In this document: in pieces, positions 39,401 through 47,801 of the stretch
Numbering within the stretch: position 1 is the first letter of the stretch
Layout: every line of letters begins with the position of its first letter
Assembly (NCBI RefSeq): GCF_002368295.1
Contig: NZ_AP018248.1
Location: 7,651,326 to 7,715,325, forward strand
Reading direction: 5' to 3'
Length of the DNA: 64,000 bases
Origin: Tolypothrix tenuis PCC 7101
GTDB taxonomy: Bacteria; Cyanobacteriota; Cyanobacteriia; Cyanobacteriales; Nostocaceae
The notes under the pieces: model-generated
Databases searched by the model: none
Told to the model about the DNA's origin: nothing
What the model saw: only the letters and a program-made list of their open reading frames with translations
Translations under genes and position numbers: made by a program

Positions 39401-39408
39401 CTAACCAT
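33436..39408 (-). CDS. Trifunctional Ser/Thr kinase / AAA ATPase / sensor histidine kinase, paralogue 1
   Basis: 1990 residues from the ATG at 39408; this start gives the same N-terminus (MVS..VSIP.YR) as the second copy. Residues 10-275 are a eukaryote-type kinase with Lys43, the HKDIKPAN loop (Asp137) and DFS (Asp156). From about 305 an ORC/AAA-type ATPase has Walker A GFSGIGKT (336-343). A long helical TPR-like region follows to about 1280. Then come two GAF domains, a HisKA helix with phospho-acceptor His1737 (GVAHEINNP), and a HATPase with QDNGTGMPE and GKGTGLGLAIARQIVEE. No receiver domain; partner regulator not in the window. The TTG at 39456 would add 16 residues. Confidence 0.9.
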   Translation of the reverse strand: MVSIEVSIPQIPGYRVNEEIYNGSRTLVYRGFRETDNKPVVLKLLKNSYPSFNELVQFRNQYTIAKNLQSPLIIGTYSLEAYQNGYVLVMEDFGGIALSQWHKIRTNVLSLIEFFQIAIALCNTLDILYRHRIIHKDIKPANILINPETKQIKLIDFSIASLLPRETQTLISPNILEGTLAYLSPEQTGRMNRGIDYRTDFYSLGVTFYELLTGELPFQSNDPMELVHCHIAKIPTALGNREEIPQVLADIVMKLLAKNAEDRYQSALGLKYDLENCLEQLQIIGKIESFPIGRRDVCDRFLISDKLYGRTAEVEKLLTAFKRVSVGAKEMVLVAGFSGIGKTAVVNEVHKPIVQKRGYFIKGKFDQFNRNIPFSAFVQALRHLMVQLLSESDAQLQKWKSQILQALGENAQVIVEVIPELEQIIGVQPAIPELAGNAAQNRFNLLFQKFIAIFTTKEHPLVIFLDDLQWADLASLKLMELLMSESDIGYLLMMGAYRDNEVSPVHHLIVTLNEIQVAGANINTLTLPPLKLSQINQLIADTLSCSLELALPLTKLVYQKTQGNPFFNNQFLKVLYEEGLITFNVEQGYWECDIAKVNALALTDDVVEFMSMQLQKLPAATQDVLKLAACIGNTFDLATLATVRQKSLVAAAAELWSALQSGLILPQSEVYKFFQEAENNTDSKLFKYQNSPTPTYKFLHDRVQQAAYFLIPEAQKKFTHLNIGRLMLNNTPQAQIEDKIFQIVNQLNQGVELLTAQDEKHELAQLNFQAGYKAKNATAYSAAWEYLTIGRQLLADDYWQSQYNLALSLYDASVEVAYLSGNFAEMERLAEILLKAAKNLMDQVKVYDVKNQALVAQNKPVEAVNNGLQFLKLLGIEFPTAPSQADIISGLQATQSLWQEKGIAELINLPVMSDRTQLAAMQILSSISAASYLAAPALYPLIYFKQVSLSIKYGNTAISTHSYACYALILSAIVGDFETGYQFGKLALDLLPQLKAKELECKVQSMVYGFVKHWKIAVKETLIPLRSAYYIGLETGDLQFAAYSAVMYCGFTYFAGIEKELSDLQREVFALSDSINQIKQVTCWQYFQMLQQAIHDLRSARNVVAYLQGEYYDEQKMLTQHLQANDRLGVFYLYFHKLLLNYLLCNYQQAVVDAALTEQYVDAAAGFAYVPIFYFYDSLTQLAAYRENLVADKEKLLAKITTNQEKMKNWAHSAPMNCQYKFDLVEAEYQRLFGEKWQAMEMYDRAIAGAKENGYLRDEALANELAASFYLDCGKEKVAQAYLQEAYYGYARWGAKAKIEDLEQRYPQLLKSMLQRQQYSLNATTTIANTISESSSTTLSDRTVSEFLDLATILKASHALSSEIHLEKLLSTLLSVVIENAGADKGVLLLQKQEKLVLEAIATLGESPTLMRSLPLEESLDIPISLINSVKRNLQATTIDNATTDPILMVDAYIISQQPKSLLCTPIIHQGKLLGILYLENHLTVGAFTSDRLKVLNLLCTQGAISLENARLYQESQVNAQKIAQSLKKQKTLFDVVTQMRESLDLDAIFCAVTQNMRRILNADRVGIYQFEAESKYEYGKFIAEDVIPEFPSALAVNVKDHCFGEDYANLYKQGRICAMADLDSAQVLDCHRAILEQFHVKASLVVAIIQNGQLWGLLCIHQCDRPREWRGSEIQFAQQIAAQLGIALQQADLLLQTRQQATQLEQALQHLQQTQLQLVQNEKMSALGNLVAGVAHEINNPVGFIAGNLEPAKDYVQDLFDLIELYEGLPHENAEINKKIAAIDLEYLREDLPKLLDSMSLGIERIGNISTSLRTFSRADKAYKVPFNIHEGIDSTILILKHRLKANEHHPVIEIVKEYGELPMVECFAGQLNQVFMNLLANAIDALEESNSDRSFAEIQANPNQITIRTAKSEDGKQAVISIQDNGTGMPEEVKHKIFDHLFTTKGVGKGTGLGLAIARQIVEETHNGRLICNSVLSEGTEFLIQIPM

Positions 39409-39456
39409 AATAATTGGATTATTAAATCTGTGGTTCCAGAGATTTAGTATTCCCAA

Positions 39457-40155
39457 CTTTTTTAAGCGTTTATAATATAGGTCAATAAACTTTACCTAAT
39501 GCAGCTTCGATGTAAAGGTAGATAAATTGCGTCATAGAAATATTTTTGTACGTAGAAAAGTAACAGAAAATAACGAATAAATTTATAGAAAATTTTTTCA
39601 AAAATCAAATATGACTCCTAATATTAGTAAAATTCATCAAAAGTTATTAGGAGCAGATTGGGCGAGTTATTTCGTTATTGATGAAGGTTAACTCTCAAAT
39701 ACGCTTATAAATGCCTAAATTTATCTCAAAAGCAATTGGCACTCTCTAAGGTCAAAGACGGTGAGAGTGCCAAGTAGCTTTATATTTAGGGTCTTTATAA
39801 TGGCTGACCCCATTAAAAATGAGAGGTTTTATTGTTTATTTACAATCTCATGCAATCAGCAATAATTTCTAATATTTAATAATTTCTTTAGATTTTTATG
39901 TAGATAAATGTTTTCTCGTAACTGTTTTGCTATCTGACATCAGCAATCACTCTCACAATCAGGATTTGTGGTTGTGGATAATTTCCACGGTATGCTATTC
40001 AGTCTGCTGACAAGGCTGTAGATGAACTGTCAAAGCGTCAGCGTAGATTAAAAATTCTTCATAATCTGTAATAATAAAATGATTAGACATCAATCTCATC
40101 TGGAAAAGATTGTTGCAACACATCAAACATCTGCAGGGGCGCACAGCTTTCATTG
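39457..40155. other. Intergenic region upstream of kinase paralogue 1
   Basis: A/T-rich. Holds a 39600-39622 fragment resembling the TA-MITE end (TCAAAAATCAAATATGACTC), and the hairpin at 39736-39773. No gene is visible. Confidence 0.5.
39736..39773. terminator. 11-bp stem hairpin
   Basis: TTGGCACTCTC and GAGAGTGCCAA pair perfectly around a 16-nt loop. No neighbouring T tract, so it may be a processing or regulatory hairpin and not a terminator. Confidence 0.4.
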
Positions 40156-40562
40156 GTGTCAACTTAACGTGAAACCCGCTTGGTTGCAAAGTTTCGCCCT
40201 CACCCCCAGCCCCTCTCCCACGAGGCTATCCATTACCCGGATCTTTCTCAACATTTACGAGAGTATTCACTCACGCTTTTTATAACCCTGATTCCTTCGT
40301 CATCAATTCTCAATAAAAACCTAATTTTAGCGAGAAGACTAAGAGTTAATCTGTCAAGTATGTTTGACACCTCAGTGTTCAAGATGCCCACAAAATAAGC
40401 ATTTCAAGATTGTAAAGAAAGATGTGACTAATGGATAGCCCACGAGGAGAGGGGAGCAAGAGATTTTATTCCCCTTCTCCAGGGGGAGAAGGGGTTAGGG
40501 GATGAGGGCGCGAGGTACTTGTACAACGCCAGCCCTATATAGCTTTTAGCTTAAGTTGACAC
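40156..40562 (-). repeat. GTGTCAACTTAA element, reverse copy, interrupted
   Basis: The two halves (40156-40225 and 40439-40562) add up to a normal element once the inserted 213 bp and one 9-bp repeat are removed. The insertion lies in the loop of the CCCTCTCCC hairpin. Confidence 0.8.
40226..40438. mobile_element. 213-bp non-autonomous insertion with 9-bp target duplication
   Basis: Flanked by CCCACGAGG at 40217-40225 and 40439-40447. The ends CTATCCATTA and TAATGGATAG are inverted. Reading it as 215 or 217 bp lengthens the inverted ends to 12 bp (GGCTATCCATTA) and shortens the duplication. No ORF. A MITE mobilised by a transposase elsewhere is the best explanation. Confidence 0.75.
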
Positions 40563-40653
40563 AGGCGCAAAGCTTTGCGCCCCTCTTCATAAATTCAAGG
40601 CTAGTCAATGCTGCTCGGTTAAGGATTGTCAACTCTTAATTTGGTTTGGGAAA

Positions 40654-40719
40654 CGGTTAAAGGGGAAGGGTTAAAGGTTTTTTCTTGCCCTTTAACCCTT
40701 CCCCTTTTGCCCTTAACCG
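40654..40719. terminator. Long imperfect hairpin after kinase paralogue 2
   Basis: CGGTTAAAGGGGAAGGGTTA pairs with TAACCCTTCCCC...TTAACCG. It lies just after the minus-strand stop at 40745 and so would be its terminator. Similar purine/pyrimidine inverted repeats occur at 9915 and 32940. Confidence 0.5.
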
Positions 40720-40744
40720 ACAAGTATTGCATGGCTAGTAGAGT

Positions 40745-43700
40745 TTACACGGGAATTTCGATGACAAATTCTGTCCCTTCACCCAAAACAGAGTTACAGC
40801 TTAAACTCCCATTGTGGGTTTGTTCAACAATTTGACGCGCGATCGCTAATCCTAATCCTGTACCTTTACCAACTTCTTTGGTGGTAAACAGATGGTCAAA
40901 AATGCGATCGCGAATTGACTCTGGTATTCCCGGGCCGTTATCTTTGATGGCAATTATGGCCATGCGTCTATCAGGTGAAATATCTGTACAAATAGTAATT
41001 TGCTGAGGATGGGCTTCTAAATCAGCATAAGATTGTCCCTCACTAGCAGTATCTAAGGCATCAATCGCATTACTCAGGATATTCATAAATACTTGATTGA
41101 GCTGCCCTAAAAAGCATTTAACCTGGGGTAGGTTACCATACTTTTTGATTACCTGAATAGCTGGGCGTTTTTCGGAAGCTTTCAGGCGATATTTCAAAAT
41201 TAACAGGGTACTTTCAATTCCCTCATGGAGATTGCAAGCAACTTTTTCGGCTGTGTCTGCCCGGGAGAAAGTACGCAAACTGGTGCTAATATCTTTGATG
41301 CGTTCAGATGCAACTTTCATTGAATCCACCAGCTTGGGTAAATCGGCTTTTAGGAATTCTAAATCAATCTCTTCGGCATGATCGATAACTGCAGGAGCGA
41401 GAATAGGGTTGTTTTCTTGCCACAATTGCAGATGGGTAAGTAAGTCTTGAATATACTGTTCAGTATTATTCAAGCTACCTTTAAGAAAGCCTACAGGATT
41501 GTTAATTTCGTGGGCTACCCCTGCAACTAAATTACCCAAGGAAGCCATTTTTTCATTTTGCACCATTTGCAGCTGTGTGTGCTTGAGTTGCTGTAGCATC
41601 TGTTCCAACTTTTGGGCATAATCTTGAGCTTGTTGGTAAAGATGGGCATTTTCTAGGGAGATGGCAGCTTGAGTACATAATAGTTGGATAACTTCTGTGC
41701 GATCGCGAGTAAAGGCTGCGATCGTTAATTGATTTTCTAAATACAATAAACCAATTAATTTGCCCTGATGCCAAATTGGTGTACACATCACACTTTTTGG
41801 TTGTTGCTCCATCAAATAAGGATCAGCAATAAAATCTGTTTGGGAAGTTGCATCATCCAAAACCACAGTTTGACCGCTACGTTTGACGTAATTTACCAAT
41901 GTCTCCGGAATTGCTTGATTAACTTCTAATGGCACAGTTTGCTGATTTGTACCTTCATTGGTCGTAGCAATTGCCTCAATTACCCAATTGCCATCTCTAA
42001 CTATTAATAAAACTGCCTTTTTTGCCCCCGCATTTGTCATCAAAACTTCCATGAGAGTATTGAGCAATTTTTCTAATTCAATTTCACTAGATAAAGCTTG
42101 TGAGGCTTTAAAGATAGTGGAAAAATCGAGGTTTTTAGAAATACTGCTACTGCTACTTGATCTAGTAGTTTGGATAGTTTGATTGAGATATGAAGAAGCA
42201 TCAATAGTAGAAATATAAGTTTCGCTAAGTTGGAAGCGATGATTTTGAGCTTGAAATATCGGCAATAACAGTTCAGAATAGCGTTTTTCTAAATCTTGAA
42301 TTTTAGCTTTAGCACCCCAATGAGCATAGCAATAGTAAGCTTCTTGCATATAAAATTGAGCTACCTTATCTTTACCCCATGCCAAATAAAATTTAGCTGT
42401 CAGTTCATTAGCGAGAGCAGCTTCTTGCAAGTACTGATTTTCTTTGGCCAGGGTAATAGCGCGGTCGTAATATTCAATAGCTTCCGCTTTTTGCCCTAAT
42501 ACCCGATGTTTTTCTGCTGCAATTAAACAAAATTTATGCTCATAATTTTCAGGAGCATAATCAGCCCATTTTCTCAGTTTTTCTAGATTGATTGTGACAT
42601 ATTCAATCATAGATTCTTGCTGTGGAGATGGTGAATCTGGATACAAAGCTAGTTGTGTCAACAATTCATAGAAATAAAAAGTTGGAATCACAGCCAAGCT
42701 AGTAATGCTGCTGAAATACTGCTTCACAACATTGGCATTTTCTACCGCTTGGTCATATTCACCAAATAAATAGCAAAGAATCAACTTACAAAAATGAGCC
42801 TGACAAATAATACTGAATTGATTAGCAGCATAATGTAAAGGTAACATTTCTGCTTCGTTGTAGCTTTCACCAATCAACAAACAAGGATTATCTGCCCTTC
42901 CTAGTAAGTTAAAAACTGATTGTTGGTAGATACTATTAAAGTTCAAGTATGTGGTTTGCTTTAATTGTTTCATGACATTGGCATAATTGCTCATAGCTTG
43001 CGCTAATCCGCCCAATTCTTGACCACTTAAGTAAGCGTATCTACCAAACACATAAGCAGACATCATCGCATATTCAATATCTCCGGTTTCTAAACCGCAA
43101 GTGTATGCTTCTAATAAAGAATTTAAGGTTTCTTTGAGATGAACTTTCCAATGTCTAATAAAACAATTGACAGCAAAAATAGTTTTTGATTTTAGCTTTA
43201 CTGCATGAAGTTGATTGACTAACTCTAATGCTAGTTGTCCCAATTCATAGCCTGCATTAATTTTGCCTAATACACCGCATAACATCAAGCCATAGGTAGC
43301 ATAAGCATAGGTAGATTCTGGTGCATTACCGTAGCTAAGAGACAGTTGAACTTGCTTGAGTACAATTAACCTAAATAATTCAGGAGCAGCTTGATAAGCA
43401 ACAGAGATAATATTAGAGAGAATTTGCATCCCAGCTTTAATAGTGACATCTGTCATTTCTGGTAGTGCGAGCAAATCTGCCAAAGTTCTGTTTGCTAATA
43501 GACGCTTGGTCTCATCCAACTCATGCTCTATATTGCTTTTATCGGGTTGTTTAGGTAATTCTATACCTAACATTGCCAACACATTCAGAGCAACTTGTAA
43601 AGCATCAAGATGTCTGCTCTGTGCCATATGAGCCTGAATTTTAATATTATAAATAGGAACTTGTTCAAGTAGCAATTTGGATTTTTGCAACGCTACTTCA

Positions 43701-46201
43701 GCGTAGGTTTCCATTGCTGCAAAATCGCCACTAAGACACAATACCTCTGTAATTGATTCATGCAGCGCTAGTGTCAGATGATAATCAGTTTCCCAGCTAT
43801 TTGTAGGCAAAGATGCCACGCCAATTTTTAAATATTCCGCTGCTACAGCATAGGCATTTGCTGCTTTAGCTTTTGTCCCAGCTCTTAAATTTAAATTAAT
43901 AAATTCCAGAGATGCTTGTGGTTCAGAAATTAATGCCTTGCCAAGATTCAAATGATTAACTATTTCAAATAGTTTATCTTCTTGTTTAGTCTTAGGCGTA
44001 TTGTTTAATAATAAATTACCGATTTGCCAATGAGTTACAGGCTTTTTATCTTCAGTAATTAAAGAATAAGCAGCTTGTTGAACGCGGTCATGTAAAAACT
44101 TGTAAGTTGCAACCTGATTATGAGAATTGTAAGAAAACTTAGCTTCAGAATTATTACTAGTTCCCTGAAAAAACTTATAAACTTCGCTAGTAGGGATAAT
44201 TAAACCCACTTGTAAAGCACGCCACAAATTCGCCGCAGTTTCAACTTGAGATTTTTGATGGACAATCGCGAGAGTTTCTAAATCAAATAAGTTACCAATG
44301 CAAGCTGCTAATTGTAAAACTTCTTGTGTGGCTGGTGGCAATTTCTGTAGCTGCATTGCCATAAATTCCACTACATTATCTGTCAGCGCTAAGGTATTGA
44401 CTTGAGCAATATCACATTGCCAATAACCCACATCAACATTAAAGATAATCAACCCTTCTTCATACAATACTTTGAGAAATTGGTTATTAAAAAAGGGATT
44501 ACCTTGAGTTTTCTGATAAACTAATTTAGTTAAAGATAAAGCTATATCGGGAGAACAATTGAGCGTATCAGCTATTAGTTGATTAATCTGAGATATTTTT
44601 AGTGGGCTTAAGGTAATGGTAGAAAAATTGCTTTGCTTTTTACTAATTTCATTTAAAGTCACCATTAAAGGATGAGCAGGAAAGACTTCGTTATCCCGGT
44701 AAGCGCCAATCATCAACAGATAACCGTTACTGTTGTCACCGATCAACAATTCTATTAACTTTAACGAAGCACTATCTGCCCATTGCAAATCATCAATAAA
44801 TATGACTAGAGGATGCTCTTTTGTAGTAAAAGTAGCAATGAACTTTTGAAACAGTAAATTGAAGCGATTTTGTTCTGTATTCCCTCCTAATTGAGCTACA
44901 GGTGGTTGCACACCAATAATCTGTTCTAGTTCCGGAATTACATCTACAATTACCTGGGCATTTTCACCCAAAGCTTTCAGGATTTGAGTTTTCCAGATTT
45001 GCAGTTGTGCGTCACTTTCAGACAGCAATTGTCCCATCAAATCGCGCAAAGCTTGCACAAAAGCCGAAAAAGGAATATTGCGATTAAATTGGTCAAATTT
45101 ACCTTTAATAAAATAACCCCGTTGACGTACAATCGGCTTATGAATTTCATTCACAACAGCAGTTTTACCAATCCCCGAAAACCCTGCAACTAATATCATT
45201 TCTGTATTACCTTTGCTAACTCGCTCAAAGGCATTTAACAGCGCTTCTACTTCAGTTTGCCGACCATAAAGTTGATCAGGAATAATAAAGCGATCGCACA
45301 CATCTCTTTGTGCAATTGGGAAGCTATCAATTTTCCCCGTTGTCTGTAGTTGCTCAAGGCATTTTTCTAAATCATATTTCAGCCCTAATGCACTCTGATA
45401 GCGCTCTTCGGCGTTTTTCGCCATCAGTTTGATCACAATATCTGAGAGTACTTGCGGAATCAATTCCCCATTTTTGAATTTTGAATTGAGAATTTTGAAT
45501 TGATTTGGTTGTTTCGCAATATGACAATGTACCATTTCCATCATGTCATTTGATTGAAATGGTAATTCTCCGGTCAGCAATTCGTAAAAAGTTACGCCTA
45601 AAGAGTAAAAATCAGTGCGGTAATCAATCCCGCGATTCATTCTCCCGGTTTGTTCTGGAGATAAATATCCCAGCGTTCCTTCCAAAATATTAGGGCTGAC
45701 AACAGTTTGACTTTCTCTTGGCAGTAAAGATGCAATACTAAAGTCAATTAAGCGAATTTCATGAGTTTCGGGATTAACCAAAATATTGGCAGGTTTAATA
45801 TCTTTATGAATGATGCGATGGCGATAGAGAACATCTAGAATATTGCAAAGAGCGATCGCAATCTTCAAAAACTCCAGCAAACAACCTACAGCTTCCCCCC
45901 TATCCCACCACAAGTTAAGCGCAATTCCCCCAAAGTCCTCCATCACTAACGCATAGCCATTCTGATAAGCTTCCAGGCTATAGGTTTGCACAACCAGAGG
46001 AGATGGAAGATTTTTGGCAATGGTATACTGATTGCGAAACTGCACCAATTCACTAAAACTAGGATAAGCGTTTTTCAGCAGCTTAATTGCCACAGGTTGA
46101 TGGTCAGCCTCTCGATACCCACGATAAACCAGCGTTCTCGAGCCATTGTATATTTCTTCGCTGATGCGATAACCGGGAATACTAACTTGTGTGCTAACCA
46201 T
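40745..46201 (-). CDS. Trifunctional Ser/Thr kinase / AAA ATPase / sensor histidine kinase, paralogue 2
   Basis: 1818 residues from the ATG at 46201. Domain order as in paralogue 1, but with only one GAF domain. Kinase: Lys40, RIIHKDIKPANIL, DFS. ATPase: Walker A GFSGIGKT. HisKA His1564 in GVAHEINNP; HATPase with KDNGPGIPE and GKGTGLGLAIARQIVEQ. An earlier in-frame start at 46339 adds 46 residues encoded by a G-rich tandem repeat and is rejected. The two paralogues are about 1.3 kb apart, same strand. All catalytic motifs are intact in both. Confidence 0.9.
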   Translation of the reverse strand: MVSTQVSIPGYRISEEIYNGSRTLVYRGYREADHQPVAIKLLKNAYPSFSELVQFRNQYTIAKNLPSPLVVQTYSLEAYQNGYALVMEDFGGIALNLWWDRGEAVGCLLEFLKIAIALCNILDVLYRHRIIHKDIKPANILVNPETHEIRLIDFSIASLLPRESQTVVSPNILEGTLGYLSPEQTGRMNRGIDYRTDFYSLGVTFYELLTGELPFQSNDMMEMVHCHIAKQPNQFKILNSKFKNGELIPQVLSDIVIKLMAKNAEERYQSALGLKYDLEKCLEQLQTTGKIDSFPIAQRDVCDRFIIPDQLYGRQTEVEALLNAFERVSKGNTEMILVAGFSGIGKTAVVNEIHKPIVRQRGYFIKGKFDQFNRNIPFSAFVQALRDLMGQLLSESDAQLQIWKTQILKALGENAQVIVDVIPELEQIIGVQPPVAQLGGNTEQNRFNLLFQKFIATFTTKEHPLVIFIDDLQWADSASLKLIELLIGDNSNGYLLMIGAYRDNEVFPAHPLMVTLNEISKKQSNFSTITLSPLKISQINQLIADTLNCSPDIALSLTKLVYQKTQGNPFFNNQFLKVLYEEGLIIFNVDVGYWQCDIAQVNTLALTDNVVEFMAMQLQKLPPATQEVLQLAACIGNLFDLETLAIVHQKSQVETAANLWRALQVGLIIPTSEVYKFFQGTSNNSEAKFSYNSHNQVATYKFLHDRVQQAAYSLITEDKKPVTHWQIGNLLLNNTPKTKQEDKLFEIVNHLNLGKALISEPQASLEFINLNLRAGTKAKAANAYAVAAEYLKIGVASLPTNSWETDYHLTLALHESITEVLCLSGDFAAMETYAEVALQKSKLLLEQVPIYNIKIQAHMAQSRHLDALQVALNVLAMLGIELPKQPDKSNIEHELDETKRLLANRTLADLLALPEMTDVTIKAGMQILSNIISVAYQAAPELFRLIVLKQVQLSLSYGNAPESTYAYATYGLMLCGVLGKINAGYELGQLALELVNQLHAVKLKSKTIFAVNCFIRHWKVHLKETLNSLLEAYTCGLETGDIEYAMMSAYVFGRYAYLSGQELGGLAQAMSNYANVMKQLKQTTYLNFNSIYQQSVFNLLGRADNPCLLIGESYNEAEMLPLHYAANQFSIICQAHFCKLILCYLFGEYDQAVENANVVKQYFSSITSLAVIPTFYFYELLTQLALYPDSPSPQQESMIEYVTINLEKLRKWADYAPENYEHKFCLIAAEKHRVLGQKAEAIEYYDRAITLAKENQYLQEAALANELTAKFYLAWGKDKVAQFYMQEAYYCYAHWGAKAKIQDLEKRYSELLLPIFQAQNHRFQLSETYISTIDASSYLNQTIQTTRSSSSSSISKNLDFSTIFKASQALSSEIELEKLLNTLMEVLMTNAGAKKAVLLIVRDGNWVIEAIATTNEGTNQQTVPLEVNQAIPETLVNYVKRSGQTVVLDDATSQTDFIADPYLMEQQPKSVMCTPIWHQGKLIGLLYLENQLTIAAFTRDRTEVIQLLCTQAAISLENAHLYQQAQDYAQKLEQMLQQLKHTQLQMVQNEKMASLGNLVAGVAHEINNPVGFLKGSLNNTEQYIQDLLTHLQLWQENNPILAPAVIDHAEEIDLEFLKADLPKLVDSMKVASERIKDISTSLRTFSRADTAEKVACNLHEGIESTLLILKYRLKASEKRPAIQVIKKYGNLPQVKCFLGQLNQVFMNILSNAIDALDTASEGQSYADLEAHPQQITICTDISPDRRMAIIAIKDNGPGIPESIRDRIFDHLFTTKEVGKGTGLGLAIARQIVEQTHNGSLSCNSVLGEGTEFVIEIPV

Positions 46202-46265
46202 AACCGTTGAGTGATGAAATTTAGTCCGAGGTGAATTTAGTATTCCCAAAATGAAGCGTGTCATT

Positions 46266-46402
46266 ATTGGGGATTGGGGATTGGGGATTGGGGATTGGGG
46301 ACTGGGAGATGAGGTGAAATAACAAATATCAAACACCAATTACCAATTACCAATTACCCATTACCAAATGACAAATGACAAATAACAAATAACAAATAAC
46401 AA
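46266..46402. repeat. G-rich and heptanucleotide tandem repeats before fghA
   Basis: First GGGGATT tandem copies (46266-46310), then ACCAATT, then a series of AAATGAC and AAATAAC heptamers that runs right into the fghA start codon. Confidence 0.8.
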
Positions 46403-47188
46403 ATGACAAACCTCAAACTAATTTCCGAATCTCAAAGCTTTGGTGGTAAAGTCGGCTTTTACTCTCACCCCTCCTCGGCTTGCAACGGGGAAATGCGCTT
46501 TGCTGTCTATCAACCACCACAGGCGAGTCAACAACCTGTACCAATTCTTTATTTCCTTGCTGGTTTGACTTGCACTGAAGAAAATTTTATTGTCAAAGCT
46601 GGGGCGCAGCGTTACGCAGCAGAGTATGGGTTAATGCTAGTTGCGCCAGATACCAGTCCCCGAAATTCAGGGATTCCCGGTGAGGATGAGGATTGGGATT
46701 TTGGGACAGGTGCAGGTTTTTATGTGGATGCGACAACAGAACCTTGGCGATCGCACTATCAAATGTATAGTTATGTCGTTCAAGAACTACCCGCAATCAT
46801 TACCGCCAATTTTCCCGCCATCGCTGAAAAACAAGGGATTTTCGGTCATTCTATGGGAGGACATGGGGCGCTAGTTTGTGCGCTGCGAAACCCAAAACTC
46901 TATCAATCAGTTTCCGCCTTTGCACCCATTACCGCACCGATGCGCTGTCCTTGGGGACAAAAAGCCTTCAGCCGTTATTTAGGAACAAATCAACAAGATT
47001 GGCGGAACTATGATGCTAGCGAATTAATCAAGCTAGGAAGGTATCATAGCCCAATTCTCATTGACCAAGGGACTGCTGATAAATTTTTAGCCGAACAATT
47101 GCTACCACAAGTATTTGAGCAAAGTTGCCAAGCCGTCAACCAACCCCTCAACTTGCGCTATCAAGAAGGCTACGACCACAGCTATTAT
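46403..47188 (+). CDS. fghA: S-formylglutathione hydrolase, 5' exon (gene split by a group II intron)
   Basis: Hydrolyses S-formylglutathione to formate and glutathione, the last step of formaldehyde detoxification. Exon 1 gives residues 1-262, including Ser150 (GHSMGG), Asp226 (TADKF) and His259 (YDHSYY), the whole triad. Codon 262 is followed directly by GTGCG, the 5' end of a group II intron. Joining to 49698 restores SYYFIASFIEDHIRHHA and a 280-residue protein, normal for esterase D. Without splicing the frame stops after seven extra residues at 47212. The ATG is the last of a heptamer series, AAATGAC. Confidence 0.93.
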
Positions 47189-47801
47189 GTGCGATTCGTT
47201 CACTCTAAATAAGTATCAATACTTAGGTATGAGTGGCAGGTAAAAGAACGGGAAACCGGATAAAACCTGACAACTGATTGACTATGAGGGTGACATTCCC
47301 TAGAAAACCTAAAGTATAGGATAAATGAAGTCCCTCCCCGTAGGTGCAACGGTGACAGCATCACCCCCAGGTTTGCGACTAGCCATCAACGCCTGAAGCG
47401 GGGTGAAAAGGAGGTAAAACTGGTAGCCTAAGCTGGTTCCCTTCAAGCAAGAACCTATGAGTAGCGAAAGCAAAGATGTATTAATAAACCATCGTTATGT
47501 GGAACCCCCGGAATAAGGCTTATACGGAGGAGCCAAAAGGCAAAGGATAAGGGACTGGCAGGTGTGGCATTGACCAGTAAGCACTCCCAAGAAACCCGGT
47601 GGAAAACATCACTCTAAAGGTTCAATCAATGGTCAATCGGAACGAAGTAACCTACTGTCTGCTCTTGATTGGTCGATATCAAGTAGGTGCTAACCGTATG
47701 CGACAGATAGGCGAGATTGAGTTAGAAGCGAACGCCTTGGGTAATGCCAAGGATATGCTGACGAACTCACGGTGATTTGGAATGTAAGGTCATAGTAAGC
47801 A

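Noticed and set aside
46202..46339. N-terminal extension of kinase paralogue 2
   Set aside because: Coded by G-rich tandem repeat; the paralogue aligns from the ATG at 46201.
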